The notes: generated from the letters alone by a model not told the origin. 64,000 bases of DNA from Ruegeria sp. AD91A (GCF_003443535.1 NZ_CP031946.1:1860001-1924000), one strand, 5' to 3'; positions 35,150-44,863 are shown, counted from the stretch's first letter. Made by a program: numbers and translations.

Positions 35150-35782
35150 TCAATCCGCCAGCTTCGATGCCTCGCGCGCAAGTGTTTCGATCCCGGCCCA
35201 GTCGCCGTTTTCGACCATTTTCTTCGGCGCGACCCAGCTGCCGCCAGCGCAGACCACATTGGACAAAGACAGGTAATCGCGGGCGTTGGTTGGGGACACA
35301 CCACCCGTAGGGCAGAAGCTGATCTGTGGCAGCGGCGCGCCGATCGCCTTCAGTGCAGACGCACCACCTGAAGCCTCGGCCGGGAAGAACTTCAGCATGT
35401 CATAGCCCTTTTCCAGCAACGCCATCGCTTCGCTTGCTGTGGCGGCGCCGGGCAGCAGCGGCAGACCTTCGGCCTCGCACGCCGCGAGCAGGACATCTGT
35501 GGCGCCGGGGGAAACGCCAAACAGCGCGCCGGCTTGTTTGGCAGCACGGACATCATCGGGTGTGACCAGTGTACCTGCACCGACCACGCCGCCGGGCACT
35601 TCGGACATGGCCTTGATCGCATCCAGCGCCGCCGGGGTGCGCAAGGTCACTTCAAGCGCCGGCAAACCACCTGCGACCAGCGCCTCGGCCAGAGGGCGAG
35701 CCTGAGCGGCGTCATCGACGACCAGAACCGGAACAATGGGCGCAAGTGCGCAGATTTCACGGGTGCGTTGGGTTTTGGACAT
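35150..35782 (-). CDS. eda: KDPG aldolase (2-dehydro-3-deoxy-phosphogluconate aldolase)
   Basis: A 210-residue class I aldolase that splits 2-keto-3-deoxy-6-phosphogluconate into pyruvate and glyceraldehyde 3-phosphate. It shows PVLVVDD, the catalytic Glu in ALEVTLRTPAAL, and GAGTLVTPDD. The Schiff-base lysine is in YDMLKFFPAE, and the phosphate loop is PTGGVSPTNA. It is the last gene of zwf-edd-eda, 3 bases after edd, so it is surely co-transcribed. The length is typical. Confidence 0.97.
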   Translation of the reverse strand: MSKTQRTREICALAPIVPVLVVDDAAQARPLAEALVAGGLPALEVTLRTPAALDAIKAMSEVPGGVVGAGTLVTPDDVRAAKQAGALFGVSPGATDVLLAACEAEGLPLLPGAATASEAMALLEKGYDMLKFFPAEASGGASALKAIGAPLPQISFCPTGGVSPTNARDYLSLSNVVCAGGSWVAPKKMVENGDWAGIETLAREASKLAD

Positions 35783-35785
35783 CTC

Positions 35786-37591
35786 TTATGCTCCGAATAT
35801 GCTGGCGCCTGCGTCGGCAGACCCGACATTCTGCCGGAACGCATCGAAAAGGTCGCGCCCGACACCGTGTTGGTTGGCTGAAAGGTCGGCGGTTGAGGGC
35901 ACACGATCCAGAACGCCTTCGGTCAGGATTTCCAACTCACCCTTGACCGCATCAACGCGCAGAAGATCACCGTCTTGCAGGTAGGCGATGGGCCCGCCAT
36001 CCAGCGCTTCGGGGCAGACATGAATGGCAGCGGGTACTTTGCCGGAAGCACCCGACATGCGGCCATCGGTGACCAGTGCCACTTTCTGCCCGCGGCCCTG
36101 CAAAATCGACAGGATAGGTGTCAGCGAGTGCAGCTCAGGCATTCCATTGGCCTTGGGACCTTGGAAGCGAACAACCACAATGACGTCATCGGTGAACTCT
36201 CCGGCCTTGAATGCGGTTTTGACCTCATCCTGACCGTGAAACACGCGCACGGGGGCTTCGACGACCTGATGTTCTGGCGCAACCGCCGAGACTTTCATGA
36301 CAGCAGTGCCCAGATTTCCAGTCAGGCGCGAGAGGCCACCGGTGGGTTGGAAAGGGTCTTTGGCCGGGCGCAGGATCTTTTCGTTCAGGCTGTGACCCGC
36401 GCCGTCCTGCCAGATCAACTCGCCATCAATCAGCTTGGGTTCCTTGGTATAGTTGTGTAGCCCCTGCCCCGCGACGGTCAGTGTGTCCGGATGCAGCAAG
36501 CCATCTTCAAGCAGCGTTCCGATCGTGTACCCTAGGCCGCCGGCCGCATGGTAGTGGTTCACATCTGCCAGACCGTTGGGATAAACCCTTGCGACCAGCG
36601 GCACGACTGCGGAAATGTCGGAAAAATCCTGCCAGTCCAACACGATACCACCGGCGCGCGCCATGGCGATCAGGTGGATCAGAAGATTGGTTGAACCACC
36701 AGTCGCCATCAGGCCCACGATACCGTTGACGAAGGCGCGTTCATCCAGAATCTGACAGACCGGTGTATAGCTGTTGCCCAACGCGCTGAGTGACAGGGCA
36801 CGCCGCGCGCCTTCCTCGGTCAGGGCGTCACGCAGCGGGGTATTCGGATTGACGAAGCTGGAGCCCGGCAGGTGCAGGCCCATGAACTCCATCAGCATCT
36901 GGTTGGTATTGGCGGTGCCGTAGAAGGTACAGGTGCCGGGGCCGTGATAAGCCGCCATTTCAGCCGCCATCAGCTCTTCGCGGCCCACCTCTCCGGAGGC
37001 GAATTTCTGTCGGACCTTGGCTTTTTCGTCGTTCGGCAAGCCGCTGGTCATTGGTCCTGCGGGCAGGAACACGGCTGGCAGATGGCCAAAGACCTGCGCG
37101 CCGATGATCAGACCGGGGACAATCTTGTCACAAACCCCGAGGAACACGGCCGCGTCGTACGTGTTATGGCTGAGCGCCACACCGGTCGCCAGCGCAATCA
37201 CATCGCGCGAGAACAAAGACAGTTCCATTCCCGCTTCGCCCTGGGTGACACCGTCACACATGGCGGGCACACCGCCTGCCACCTGTGCCGTTCCACCGGC
37301 GGCGCGGATCGCGTCGCGGATCAGGGCGGGATACCGTTCGAACGGCTGATGGGCCGAAAGCATGTCATTATAGGCGGTGACGATGCCCAGATTGCCGGCG
37401 GTGCCGGTGGCCATCGATTGCTGATCTGCGCCTGCGCCCGCATAGGCATGGGCCTGACCGCTACAGGACAGATGCGCACGGGCAGGACCTTTGGATCTGG
37501 CCTGCTCCATCCGTTCAAGATGGGGGCCGCGCAGATCGGCGCTGCGGTCGATGATCCGTCCGGTGACATCGGAAATGACTGAGTGAACCAT
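35786..37591 (-). CDS. edd: 6-phosphogluconate dehydratase
   Basis: A 601-residue iron-sulfur dehydratase of the IlvD/Edd family, converting 6-phosphogluconate to KDPG. Cysteines for the cluster appear in [13 protein letters not shown], in [13 protein letters not shown] and in [16 protein letters not shown]. The C-terminal [18 protein letters not shown] block is characteristic. GGAGGG lies before the ATG, and 2 bases separate its start from the zwf stop codon. The close spacing and partner genes identify it as Edd rather than dihydroxy-acid dehydratase. Confidence 0.97.
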   Translation of the reverse strand: MVHSVISDVTGRIIDRSADLRGPHLERMEQARSKGPARAHLSCSGQAHAYAGAGADQQSMATGTAGNLGIVTAYNDMLSAHQPFERYPALIRDAIRAAGGTAQVAGGVPAMCDGVTQGEAGMELSLFSRDVIALATGVALSHNTYDAAVFLGVCDKIVPGLIIGAQVFGHLPAVFLPAGPMTSGLPNDEKAKVRQKFASGEVGREELMAAEMAAYHGPGTCTFYGTANTNQMLMEFMGLHLPGSSFVNPNTPLRDALTEEGARRALSLSALGNSYTPVCQILDERAFVNGIVGLMATGGSTNLLIHLIAMARAGGIVLDWQDFSDISAVVPLVARVYPNGLADVNHYHAAGGLGYTIGTLLEDGLLHPDTLTVAGQGLHNYTKEPKLIDGELIWQDGAGHSLNEKILRPAKDPFQPTGGLSRLTGNLGTAVMKVSAVAPEHQVVEAPVRVFHGQDEVKTAFKAGEFTDDVIVVVRFQGPKANGMPELHSLTPILSILQGRGQKVALVTDGRMSGASGKVPAAIHVCPEALDGGPIAYLQDGDLLRVDAVKGELEILTEGVLDRVPSTADLSANQHGVGRDLFDAFRQNVGSADAGASIFGA

Positions 37592-37593
37592 GA

Positions 37594-39039
37594 TTACCCT
37601 CCGATCTGACGCCAGCGACGCCCATCGCGATGCATCAGCATCAATGCTTCTTCGGGGCCTGAACTGCCCTGATCGTATCGTGCGGGTCGATCACCCCGTT
37701 GTTCCCACCCCTGAACGATGGGATCGACCCAGGCCCAGGCGGCCTCGGCCTCATCCCCGCGCATGAACAGGGTTTGATCGCCACGGATAACATCCATCAC
37801 CAGACGTTCATAAGCGTCCGGCGCTTGCGCTTCGGCCCCCAGTGCATCGGCAAAGCTCATGTCAAGCGCAACGTCCGACAGGCGGAAGCCCCCCGGCCCC
37901 GGATCCTTTATCGTGGTGCGCAAGGTGATGCCTTCATCAGGTTGCAACCGGATCACCAATACGTTGCCATGCAGCGGACCGACATTGGGGAAAATCGTAT
38001 GCGGAGGGTCACGAAAGAACACCGCAATTTCAGATTCGCGTGCCCGCAGGCGTTTACCGGTGCGCAGATAGAACGGCACACCTGCCCAGCGCCAGTTACC
38101 GATATGAACCTTGAGGGCAATGAAGCTTTCGGTGCGGCTGGCGGGGTTGCCGACATGATCGACATAGCCGCCCTCGCCTTTTTCGGCCCGGTACTGGCCG
38201 CGCGCGATGTCGGACTGGGCAACGGGTTCCAGCGCTTCGATAACCTTGACCTTCTCGTCTCGCACCGCGTTGGGCGAGAATTTCGACGGCGGTTCCATCG
38301 CGGTCAGGCACGCCAACTGCACAAGATGGTTCTGGATCATGTCCCGCATCGCGCCGGACTGATCGTAATAGGCCCCGCGCCCTTCGACGCTTACGGTCTC
38401 GGCTACTGTGATCTGCACGTGATCAACATGGGTCGAATTCCAGAGTGGTTCGAACAGCGAGTTCGCAAAGCGCAGCGCCATTAGGTTCTGCACGGTCTCT
38501 TTGCCCAGATAATGGTCGATCCGGTAAATCTGATGTTCTTCGAAACAGGCACGCAAGCCTTCGTTCAGCGCCTTCGCTGAGGCCAGGTCGTGCCCAAATG
38601 GTTTTTCGACGACAATGCGGCTGTCCGGTGTCGCAAGGCCAGCGTCATGCAGCCGCTGCGCGATACCCGAAAAAAGGCTTGGACCAACGGACAAATAAAA
38701 GGCCCGCACGACGTCATCGCGCATCAGCTCTTTCAGATCAGACCACCCGACCTCACCCAGAGCGTCCACGGGCACGTATTCGACATGGGCAAGGAACCGA
38801 TCCAATGTCTGTTGGGAAAAACCCGGCGCGAACTGTTGCATCGATTTGCGGACCTGATCGCGAAACCCGTCGCTGTCGATATCAGAGCGTGCCGTACCGA
38901 TGATCCGCGCGGCGTCGGGCATTTGCCCGACCTCGAAGCGATGGTACAGGCCCGGCAGGATCTTACGCTGCGCCAGATCGCCGGTCGCGCCGAAAAGCAC
39001 CAGATCGAATGGCTCTACCGGAATTACGCGTGAAACCAT
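37594..39039 (-). CDS. zwf: glucose-6-phosphate 1-dehydrogenase
   Basis: A 481-residue NAD(P)-dependent enzyme making 6-phosphogluconolactone. It shows the Rossmann motif GATGDLAQRK, the catalytic RIDHYLGKE motif near residue 172, and the substrate His in the following region. The start is ATG 39039, with AGGAG 7 bases upstream; a GTG one codon earlier is less likely. It is first in the Entner-Doudoroff operon. The 6-phosphogluconolactonase gene pgl, often between zwf and edd, is absent here. A LacI-type operator and a promoter lie upstream. Confidence 0.97.
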   Translation of the reverse strand: MVSRVIPVEPFDLVLFGATGDLAQRKILPGLYHRFEVGQMPDAARIIGTARSDIDSDGFRDQVRKSMQQFAPGFSQQTLDRFLAHVEYVPVDALGEVGWSDLKELMRDDVVRAFYLSVGPSLFSGIAQRLHDAGLATPDSRIVVEKPFGHDLASAKALNEGLRACFEEHQIYRIDHYLGKETVQNLMALRFANSLFEPLWNSTHVDHVQITVAETVSVEGRGAYYDQSGAMRDMIQNHLVQLACLTAMEPPSKFSPNAVRDEKVKVIEALEPVAQSDIARGQYRAEKGEGGYVDHVGNPASRTESFIALKVHIGNWRWAGVPFYLRTGKRLRARESEIAVFFRDPPHTIFPNVGPLHGNVLVIRLQPDEGITLRTTIKDPGPGGFRLSDVALDMSFADALGAEAQAPDAYERLVMDVIRGDQTLFMRGDEAEAAWAWVDPIVQGWEQRGDRPARYDQGSSGPEEALMLMHRDGRRWRQIGG

Positions 39040-39103
39040 CACGGGCTCCTTTTGAGTTTGCCGATATCAGCTTAGCACGGCGTGAAAACCCGCAAAACCT
39101 GAT

Positions 39104-39119
39104 ATGTTATCGCTAACAT
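39104..39119 (-). promoter_or_regulatory. LacI-type operator upstream of zwf
   Basis: ATGTTA-N4-TAACAT with a CG-containing centre. On the minus strand it reads TGTTAGCGATAACA, one base from the typical LacI-family consensus TGTTANCGNTAACA. It starts 7 bases after the proposed -10 box, so a bound repressor would block transcription start. The regulator gene is not in the window. Confidence 0.65.
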
Positions 39120-39126
39120 TGCTTGT

Positions 39127-39155
39127 CTATTAGAAAGTCGCCCATAAAAAATCAA
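39127..39155 (-). promoter_or_regulatory. candidate promoter of zwf-edd-eda
   Basis: On the minus strand TTGATT (39150-39155) and TAATAG (39127-39132) are separated by 17 bases, in the AT-rich part between zwf and ptsP. The match is moderate; the adjacent operator supports it. Confidence 0.45.
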
Positions 39156-39188
39156 GCATAGTTTGACAAAACCGGCTCGTTTTGCGCA

Positions 39189-41432
39189 TTAAGTCTGATT
39201 GCGCAGCCAATCCATCACCGCAGGACGCACGGATTGGTCGCCGCGATGGCGTGCATCAGCGATGATTTTGCGAACTTCCGTCAGGTTACACCGCAAAAGA
39301 AGGCTTTTGACCGGACCGATTGAGGCAGGGCGCATCGACAGCGTCCGTATCCCCATTGCCGCAAGGCACAACGCCTCAACCGGGCGACCCGCATCTTCGC
39401 CACAGAAGCTGAGCGGGGTATCCGAGATATCGCAGCGTTCCACGATACGTTCCATCAGGCTCAGGAAGCTGACATTCAGTGTGTCATAGCGACGGCGGAC
39501 CAGTTCGTTCTCACGGTCAGCGGCAAAGAAGAACTGCTTGAGATCGTTCCCGCCAATCGAAATGAAATCCACCTCGTCAAAGAACTTCTGCGGCGCAAAG
39601 GCCAGCGACGGGGTTTCCAGCATCGCGCCCACTTCAAGCGTTTCGGGCAAGACATGGCCCAGTCGCTTTTCCCGCTCGATGGTTTTGTTCACTTCCCAGC
39701 GGGCTTCGCGATATTCCTCGGCCTGTGCGACAAAGGGGAACATGATGGTCAGCGGCCGGCCATTGGCCGCCCGCAGCAGGGCCTGCAACTGCATCCGCAT
39801 GACGCCGCGCTTATCCAGACCAACCCGAATAGCGCGCCAGCCCAGCGCCGGGTTTGGTTCCGCCACGTGCTTCATATAAGGCAGAACCTTATCAGACCCG
39901 ATATCGAGTGTGCGGAACACGACCCTCTTGTCCGCCGCCGCGTCCAGAACGCGCTGATACTGGCTGACCAGTTCAGACCGTTTCGGCATCTGGTTTCGGA
40001 TCAGAAACTGCAGTTCCGTTCGGAAGAGGCCAACACCCTCGGCGCCCGAGGTGCCAAGCGACGGCAGGTCGGCCATCAGACCCGCATTCATCACCAGGTT
40101 TATCCGCGATCCGTCCCGCGTCACGCAGGGAGTTTCGCGGATCGAAGCATAACGTTCCTGCGCCTTGGCCTGCATCGCGATCTTGTCTCGGAAGGCACTG
40201 ACCACGCTGTCTTCCGGGCGCAGATGCACAACACCCTGGTCACCATCGACCAGAATGTGATCTCCGTTCAGTGCCTCGGTGGTGATCCGGCCCACATGCA
40301 CGACCAAAGGAATCGCCAGCGCTCTTGCAACGATGGTGGCATGGCTGCCAACAGACCCTTCTTCAAGCACGATCCCTTTCAGCGCCCGCCCGTATTCCAG
40401 CAGGTCGCCGGGGCCGATATTGCGCGCGACCAGGATCGGATCGGGTGGCAGATCGGCACTGTCGGTCTTGCCCTGCCCTGTCAGAATGCGCAGCAGCCGG
40501 TTGCTGAGATCGTCCAGATCCGCCAGCCGTTCACGCAGATAGGGATCGGTGACCTGCCCCATGCGCGCACGGGCCTGGGATTGTTCTTTCTCCACCGCGG
40601 CCTCGGCGCTGAGACCCAGGGCAATGTCTTCCTCCATCCGCCGCATCCAGCCTTTGGAATTGGCGAACATACGATAAGCTTCCAGCACCTTCAGCTGTTC
40701 CTTATCGCCGCCCTGAGAAATCTCGAGCATCTTGTCGACACCGACGCGCAGTTCTTCTACTGCGCCGACCAGACGTTCGCGTTCCCGGTGCGGGTCTTCG
40801 GCAATTGGATTGGTTACAACCACGCGCGGTTCGTGCAGCCAGACATGCCCTTCGGCGGAACCTTCCTGCGCCGGACCACCGCGCAACAGAACGGATTGCT
40901 GGTGCAGTGGCGACAAGGCCGCGCCCTCGCCGACAAAGGCACCCAATTCGGCCATTTCGGCCAACACCATGGCCACCACTTCAAGCGCATAAATCTCGTC
41001 AGCGGTGAACTCGCGCGCCTCGCGGGACTGGACAACCAGAACACCTAGCTTTTCCCCTAGGCGCTGAACCGGCACGCCCAGGAAGGAGGAATATCGTTCC
41101 TCGCCGGTTTCCGGCATATAGCGGAAGCCCTTGGCCGACGGCGCGTTGGCGGTGTTGACAACCTTGCCGAACTTGGCAACCCGCCCGACAAGACCTTCGC
41201 CCATGCGCATCCGGGTTTTGTGGACCGCTTCGGGCGACAGGCCTTCGGTCGCGCAAAGCTCGAGCGTGTCTTCATCGCGGAACAGGTAGATCGAGCACAC
41301 CTCGGCCCTGATACTATCAGCAATCAGGTGCGTGATCCGGTCAAGACGTTCCTGACCGGCGGCTTCGCTTGCCATTTCTTCGCGTAGCCGACGCAGCAGC
41401 TTGCGGGATTCTGTTTCCGTGCCGTCTGACAT
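39189..41432 (-). CDS. ptsP: phosphoenolpyruvate-protein phosphotransferase PtsP (EI-Ntr)
   Basis: A 747-residue EI of the nitrogen PTS. A GAF domain covers about residues 20-165 (CSIYLFRDEDTLELCA, FLGVPV). It is followed by the HPr-binding helical part, the catalytic His364 in GSVGSHATIVAR, and the PEP-binding barrel with GAEGVGLFRTELQFL and FCGEDAGRP. It starts a phosphorelay to NPr and EIIA-Ntr that senses nitrogen and potassium status. The neighbour lysC is a common partner in alphaproteobacteria. The ptsH/N partners are elsewhere. Confidence 0.96.
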   Translation of the reverse strand: MSDGTETESRKLLRRLREEMASEAAGQERLDRITHLIADSIRAEVCSIYLFRDEDTLELCATEGLSPEAVHKTRMRMGEGLVGRVAKFGKVVNTANAPSAKGFRYMPETGEERYSSFLGVPVQRLGEKLGVLVVQSREAREFTADEIYALEVVAMVLAEMAELGAFVGEGAALSPLHQQSVLLRGGPAQEGSAEGHVWLHEPRVVVTNPIAEDPHRERERLVGAVEELRVGVDKMLEISQGGDKEQLKVLEAYRMFANSKGWMRRMEEDIALGLSAEAAVEKEQSQARARMGQVTDPYLRERLADLDDLSNRLLRILTGQGKTDSADLPPDPILVARNIGPGDLLEYGRALKGIVLEEGSVGSHATIVARALAIPLVVHVGRITTEALNGDHILVDGDQGVVHLRPEDSVVSAFRDKIAMQAKAQERYASIRETPCVTRDGSRINLVMNAGLMADLPSLGTSGAEGVGLFRTELQFLIRNQMPKRSELVSQYQRVLDAAADKRVVFRTLDIGSDKVLPYMKHVAEPNPALGWRAIRVGLDKRGVMRMQLQALLRAANGRPLTIMFPFVAQAEEYREARWEVNKTIEREKRLGHVLPETLEVGAMLETPSLAFAPQKFFDEVDFISIGGNDLKQFFFAADRENELVRRRYDTLNVSFLSLMERIVERCDISDTPLSFCGEDAGRPVEALCLAAMGIRTLSMRPASIGPVKSLLLRCNLTEVRKIIADARHRGDQSVRPAVMDWLRNQT

Positions 41433-41478
41433 GGCCCAACCGATTTAATGTGTCAGGCGAAACCTTTGGCCGATCAGC

Positions 41479-42717
41479 TCAGGCCGCCTTGTCCAGTTCA
41501 AAGGCATCATGCAGCGCCTGAACGGCAAGTTCCATGTATTTCCGATCCACAAGTACGGAAATTTTGATCTCGGAGGTTGTAATGACCTTGATGTTGATCC
41601 CCTCATCCGAGAGCACCTTGAACATCTTGGCCGCAACACCCGATTGCGAGCGCATCCCGATTCCCACAACCGAGACTTTGCAGACATCGGTGTCTGCCAC
41701 CAGCTCTGCATAGTTCAACTCGCCCTTTTCCTTGATCGCCAGCAGCGCTTTTTCGGCACGGGCCACCTGATCGGTGGGGCAAGAGAACGTCATGTCCGTG
41801 CGGCCCTCGTCCGAAATGTTCTGGACGATCATATCGACATTCACGCCCTCTTCGCTGAGGGCCGAGAAGATGGTCGTGGCGATGCCCGGCCGGTCGGCCA
41901 CGGAAACAACAGTCATCTTGGCTTCGTCGCGGGAATAGGCCACACCGGCCACAACATTGGATTCCATGATATCCTCCTCGTCGCAGACCAGCGTGCCGGC
42001 CTCATCGGATTGTTCTTCAAAGCTTGACAGAACGCGCAGTTTCACCTTGTACCGCATCGCCAGTTCAACCGAGCGGGTCTGCAGCACCTTGGCACCAAGC
42101 GACGCCAGTTCAAGCATTTCCTCAAATGAGATGCGGTCCAGCTTGCGTGCTTTTTCACAGATGCGCGGGTCGGTGGTATAGACGCCATCAACGTCTGTGT
42201 AGATGTCACAGCGCTCAGCACCGAAGGCTGCCGCAAAGGCAACGGCTGTGGTGTCCGACCCACCCCTGCCCAGCGTGGTAATCCGGCCTTCCGGGCTGAT
42301 GCCCTGGAACCCGGCAACCACGGCCACGCGCATACCTTCGCCGAATTTCTGGTTCAGGTTCTCGGTCGGGATTTCCTCGATCCGCGCCTGACTGTGCGCA
42401 CTGGTGGTCAGCAGCGGCACCTGCCAGCCCTGCCAGCTGCGCGCAGGGATGTCCATTTCCTGCAAGGTCAGGGCCATCAGGCCGGCGGTCACGTTCTCAC
42501 CTGAGGACACGACGGCATCGTATTCGCGCGCATCGAACAGAGGTGATGTCTCGTTCACCCAGCCCACAAGCTCGTTGGTTTTGCCCGACATGGCCGAGAC
42601 GATGACGATCACGTCATAGCCCTTGGCAACTTCAACGCCGATACGCTTGGCAGCGCGGCGGATACGGTCCAGATTGGCGACTGATGTGCCGCCGAATTTC
42701 ATTACGAGTACGGGCAT
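41479..42717 (-). CDS. lysC: aspartate kinase
   Basis: A 412-residue aspartokinase catalysing the first step toward lysine, methionine and threonine. It shows KFGGTSVAN (residues 7-15), the GFQGISPEGRITTLGRGGSDTTA block and TDVDGVYTTDPR. Two ACT domains follow (about 265-405), the usual sites of lysine/threonine feedback. Its stop is 46 bases from the ptsP start, so one transcript is likely. The last threonine-pathway step, thrC, is at 58697-60085. Confidence 0.97.
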   Translation of the reverse strand: MPVLVMKFGGTSVANLDRIRRAAKRIGVEVAKGYDVIVIVSAMSGKTNELVGWVNETSPLFDAREYDAVVSSGENVTAGLMALTLQEMDIPARSWQGWQVPLLTTSAHSQARIEEIPTENLNQKFGEGMRVAVVAGFQGISPEGRITTLGRGGSDTTAVAFAAAFGAERCDIYTDVDGVYTTDPRICEKARKLDRISFEEMLELASLGAKVLQTRSVELAMRYKVKLRVLSSFEEQSDEAGTLVCDEEDIMESNVVAGVAYSRDEAKMTVVSVADRPGIATTIFSALSEEGVNVDMIVQNISDEGRTDMTFSCPTDQVARAEKALLAIKEKGELNYAELVADTDVCKVSVVGIGMRSQSGVAAKMFKVLSDEGINIKVITTSEIKISVLVDRKYMELAVQALHDAFELDKAA

Positions 42718-42882
42718 GGGGGCAAAAGTCTCCGCGCCTTGGATTATAAGTTCCGTGCCTCATAAGCGAGGGGCACCGCAAGGGCAAGGGCGCAAAGGGG
42801 TCACCCCTGCGGCGCAGGGCCGCTTTACATTGCACCGGCACGGTGTCAGCCTATGAAGAACAACCAATTCAAGAGGTTCTTC

Positions 42883-43239
42883 ATGTTTCGCCTAGCCCTT
42901 GCCTTTGCCTTACTTTCATCGCCTGCACTGGCCCAGGTCGCGAGTGTCGCCGGGACGGACGGCAAGAACGCGCTGGGTAAAATTCCCTGCGCCGCAAATG
43001 CCGGTGATCCCATGCAAAGCTGCAACGCCGAGCTGCGCCGCCATGACGACGGCAGCATAACCGTAGCGGTGGCCCTGGGTGGCGGACATGTGCGTAATAT
43101 CTACTTCAAGGATGGTGTGCCGGACTCCAGCAACTCGACCTCGAAAATCTCACATGAAACGCGCGGCGATTTGATGGTGGTCTACATTGAACCCGGTGAG
43201 GTCTTTGAAATCCCCAAAGCCGCTTTGACCTCTCAATAA
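42883..43239 (+). CDS. small exported protein of unknown function
   Basis: A 118-residue protein with a signal peptide (MFRLALAFALLSSPALA). The mature part has two cysteines (KIPCAAN and MQSCNAE), a VAVALGGGHVRNIYF strand and a C-terminal VVYIEPGEVFEIP stretch. ATG 42883 is preferred because AAGAGG lies 6 bases before it; an ATG at 42853 adds ten residues. The family is unknown, although the fold looks like a compact beta protein. It meets the SDR gene tail to tail, overlapping by 7 bases. Confidence 0.75.
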   Translation: MFRLALAFALLSSPALAQVASVAGTDGKNALGKIPCAANAGDPMQSCNAELRRHDDGSITVAVALGGGHVRNIYFKDGVPDSSNSTSKISHETRGDLMVVYIEPGEVFEIPKAALTSQ

Positions 43240-43871
43240 GCGTGCGGTTGACCGTCATAGGTTTCAAAACACCCCGTGGTGCCTAGCGACAAGACATCAA
43301 ATCGTTCAATCAGGCCGGATACGGCCTGATCCACATCGATATCAGCCGCAGCACCGCCCATATCTGTCTGAACCCAGCCCGGGTGATAGATACCAACGGC
43401 AACCCCGTCATCTTTGAGATCCATTGCCAGATTCCGCCCAAGGTTCAAAACCGCCGCTTTGGACGCGCGGTATATATAACTGCCACCCGGCGCGAGGGTG
43501 TGCGACGCCATTTTCGACGAAAGGATCGCGACCTTGCCCCCCGCCGCGCGCAGGTTGGGCAACAGGGCCTGTATCGTCAGAAAGACACCCGTGACATTTA
43601 CCGCAAAGCTTTGCGCCCACATGTCAGCCGGATAATCATTGATCGAGTGCCCTTTGTCCAAATACACTCCGGCGTTGCAGATCAGCAGGTCGATAGGCTG
43701 ACCTTTCAACTGTTCCGCCATGGCCGATTGTTGCACGGGATCGGACACATCAAGACGAACCTGCATGCCGCCGTCGCGCGCCGTTCCGGTGACTTTCTCC
43801 CCCCGACTGACGTAACGCTGTGCCAGCGCTTGCCCGATGCCGCGATTGGCGCCGGTAATCACGATGTGCAT
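43233..43871 (-). CDS. short-chain dehydrogenase/reductase
   Basis: A 212-residue SDR with the cofactor motif TGANRGIGQ (residues 6-14), the NAGVY motif and the catalytic Y-x3-K in YRASK after the SSKMASHT serine strand. C-factor-like SDRs of this length are common; the substrate cannot be assigned. Its ATG at 43871 lies 2 bases after the stop codon of the DUF1178 gene, so the two are probably translationally linked. A TTG at 43877 is a weaker start. Confidence 0.9.
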   Translation of the reverse strand: MHIVITGANRGIGQALAQRYVSRGEKVTGTARDGGMQVRLDVSDPVQQSAMAEQLKGQPIDLLICNAGVYLDKGHSINDYPADMWAQSFAVNVTGVFLTIQALLPNLRAAGGKVAILSSKMASHTLAPGGSYIYRASKAAVLNLGRNLAMDLKDDGVAVGIYHPGWVQTDMGGAAADIDVDQAVSGLIERFDVLSLGTTGCFETYDGQPHAY

Positions 43872-43873
43872 GA

Positions 43874-44329
43874 TCAATTAGTCTTTCTGCTGGGGACAAA
43901 CGGCAGCGGGGCCACCGGCACGCCATCTTCGATCAGCGATTTCGCCTCATCCAGCTTGGCTTCTCCGTAAATGGCGCGGTCCGGAGCTTCGCCAAGGTGG
44001 ATCTTGCGCGCCTCTCTGGCGAAGTCTTTCCCCACATAATCCGAGTTCTCTTCGACATGGCGGCGCATCTCGGCCAAAACCTTCTCGTTCTCAGGCGATG
44101 GGGTGGCCACGTCGATCTTTTCTTCTGTGGCAGGCCGGATTTCGTTTTTTTTCAGAGCTTTCCGCGCTGGGCGGACGCGAGGCGTCATGATCGCCTTCTC
44201 GACCTGCGTGCACCCGCAAACCGCGCAGGTGACCATATCCACAGAGGCCAGCTTGTCATAGGCTTCGGCGGATTGGAACCAACTGTCGAAAGTGTGGCCT
44301 TCGCTGCATTTCAACGCGTATTGAATCAT
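43874..44329 (-). CDS. DUF1178 family protein
   Basis: A 151-residue protein whose N-terminal half is a zinc-ribbon-like module: YALKCSEGHTFDSWF with C8, and a second cluster C-x2-C-x-C (TCAVCGCTQ) around residue 35. A basic stretch (PRVRPARKALKK) and an acidic helical C-terminal half follow. This arrangement is the DUF1178 family, conserved in alphaproteobacteria, with no assigned function. It is co-transcribed with the SDR gene downstream; an FNR-like half-site upstream is too weak to count. Confidence 0.88.
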   Translation of the reverse strand: MIQYALKCSEGHTFDSWFQSAEAYDKLASVDMVTCAVCGCTQVEKAIMTPRVRPARKALKKNEIRPATEEKIDVATPSPENEKVLAEMRRHVEENSDYVGKDFAREARKIHLGEAPDRAIYGEAKLDEAKSLIEDGVPVAPLPFVPSRKTN

Positions 44330-44401
44330 GTTCAGTCCAAAAAATCGATTGGCAAATAGATACCGATCAAGGTGACAATATCAAGCCTACCAGATGCTAC
44401 T

Positions 44402-44863
44402 TTAATGTGTGTACGGCTTAAAGTCGCGCAACAATTCAGCAAGTTCACGGGAATCAACCTTTTGCGCCGCTTTTTTCGGCGAAAACCATTTGCGCTTGCG
44501 CTCGCTCTTTTCCGGGTAGTCTGGCGACAAAACCCGCACATGCACTGAAAAAACATCCACAAGACACAAGGTTGGAGACCGGTTCGAATGGTGCTTGAGA
44601 TGCAGGAACTGCCCCAATCGCGTTCCGTTGCACCCGCCAGACACGCCCGCCTCTTCCCACGCCTCTTGCAAGGCGGTTTCCTGTGGGCTCAGGCCGGAGA
44701 TAAGCCACCCTTTGGGAACGATCCATCGCCGTGACTTGCGTGTCGTGACCAACAGGACCTTGGGACGACCGCGCTTGATCCGGAAACACAAAGCCGAAGA
44801 TTGCCGCAAAACAGGCTGCTTTGCAGCTTTGGGAAAGTCATGAAGCAGCAATCGTGCTTTCAT
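44402..44863 (-). CDS. Nudix hydrolase, second copy of the Q-variant type
   Basis: A 153-residue Nudix hydrolase with PKGWLISGLSPQETALQE followed by AWEEAGV. The layout is the same as in the protein at 9432-9890, including Gln where the Nudix box normally has Arg. The C-terminal KWFSPKKAAQKVDSRELAELLRDF also resembles that protein's end. The substrate is unknown; diphosphoinositol or dinucleoside polyphosphates are guesses from the family. ATG 44863 is used; a TTG at 44887 would add eight residues. Confidence 0.86.
   Translation of the reverse strand: MKARLLLHDFPKAAKQPVLRQSSALCFRIKRGRPKVLLVTTRKSRRWIVPKGWLISGLSPQETALQEAWEEAGVSGGCNGTRLGQFLHLKHHSNRSPTLCLVDVFSVHVRVLSPDYPEKSERKRKWFSPKKAAQKVDSRELAELLRDFKPYTH

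Noticed and set aside
39654..41048. 464-codon plus-strand open frame
   Set aside because: Antisense shadow of ptsP, which has complete motifs.
44350..44385. FNR-like site (TTGATCGGTATCT) upstream of the DUF1178 gene
   Set aside because: Two of the ten informative positions mismatch and it is a single weak hit.
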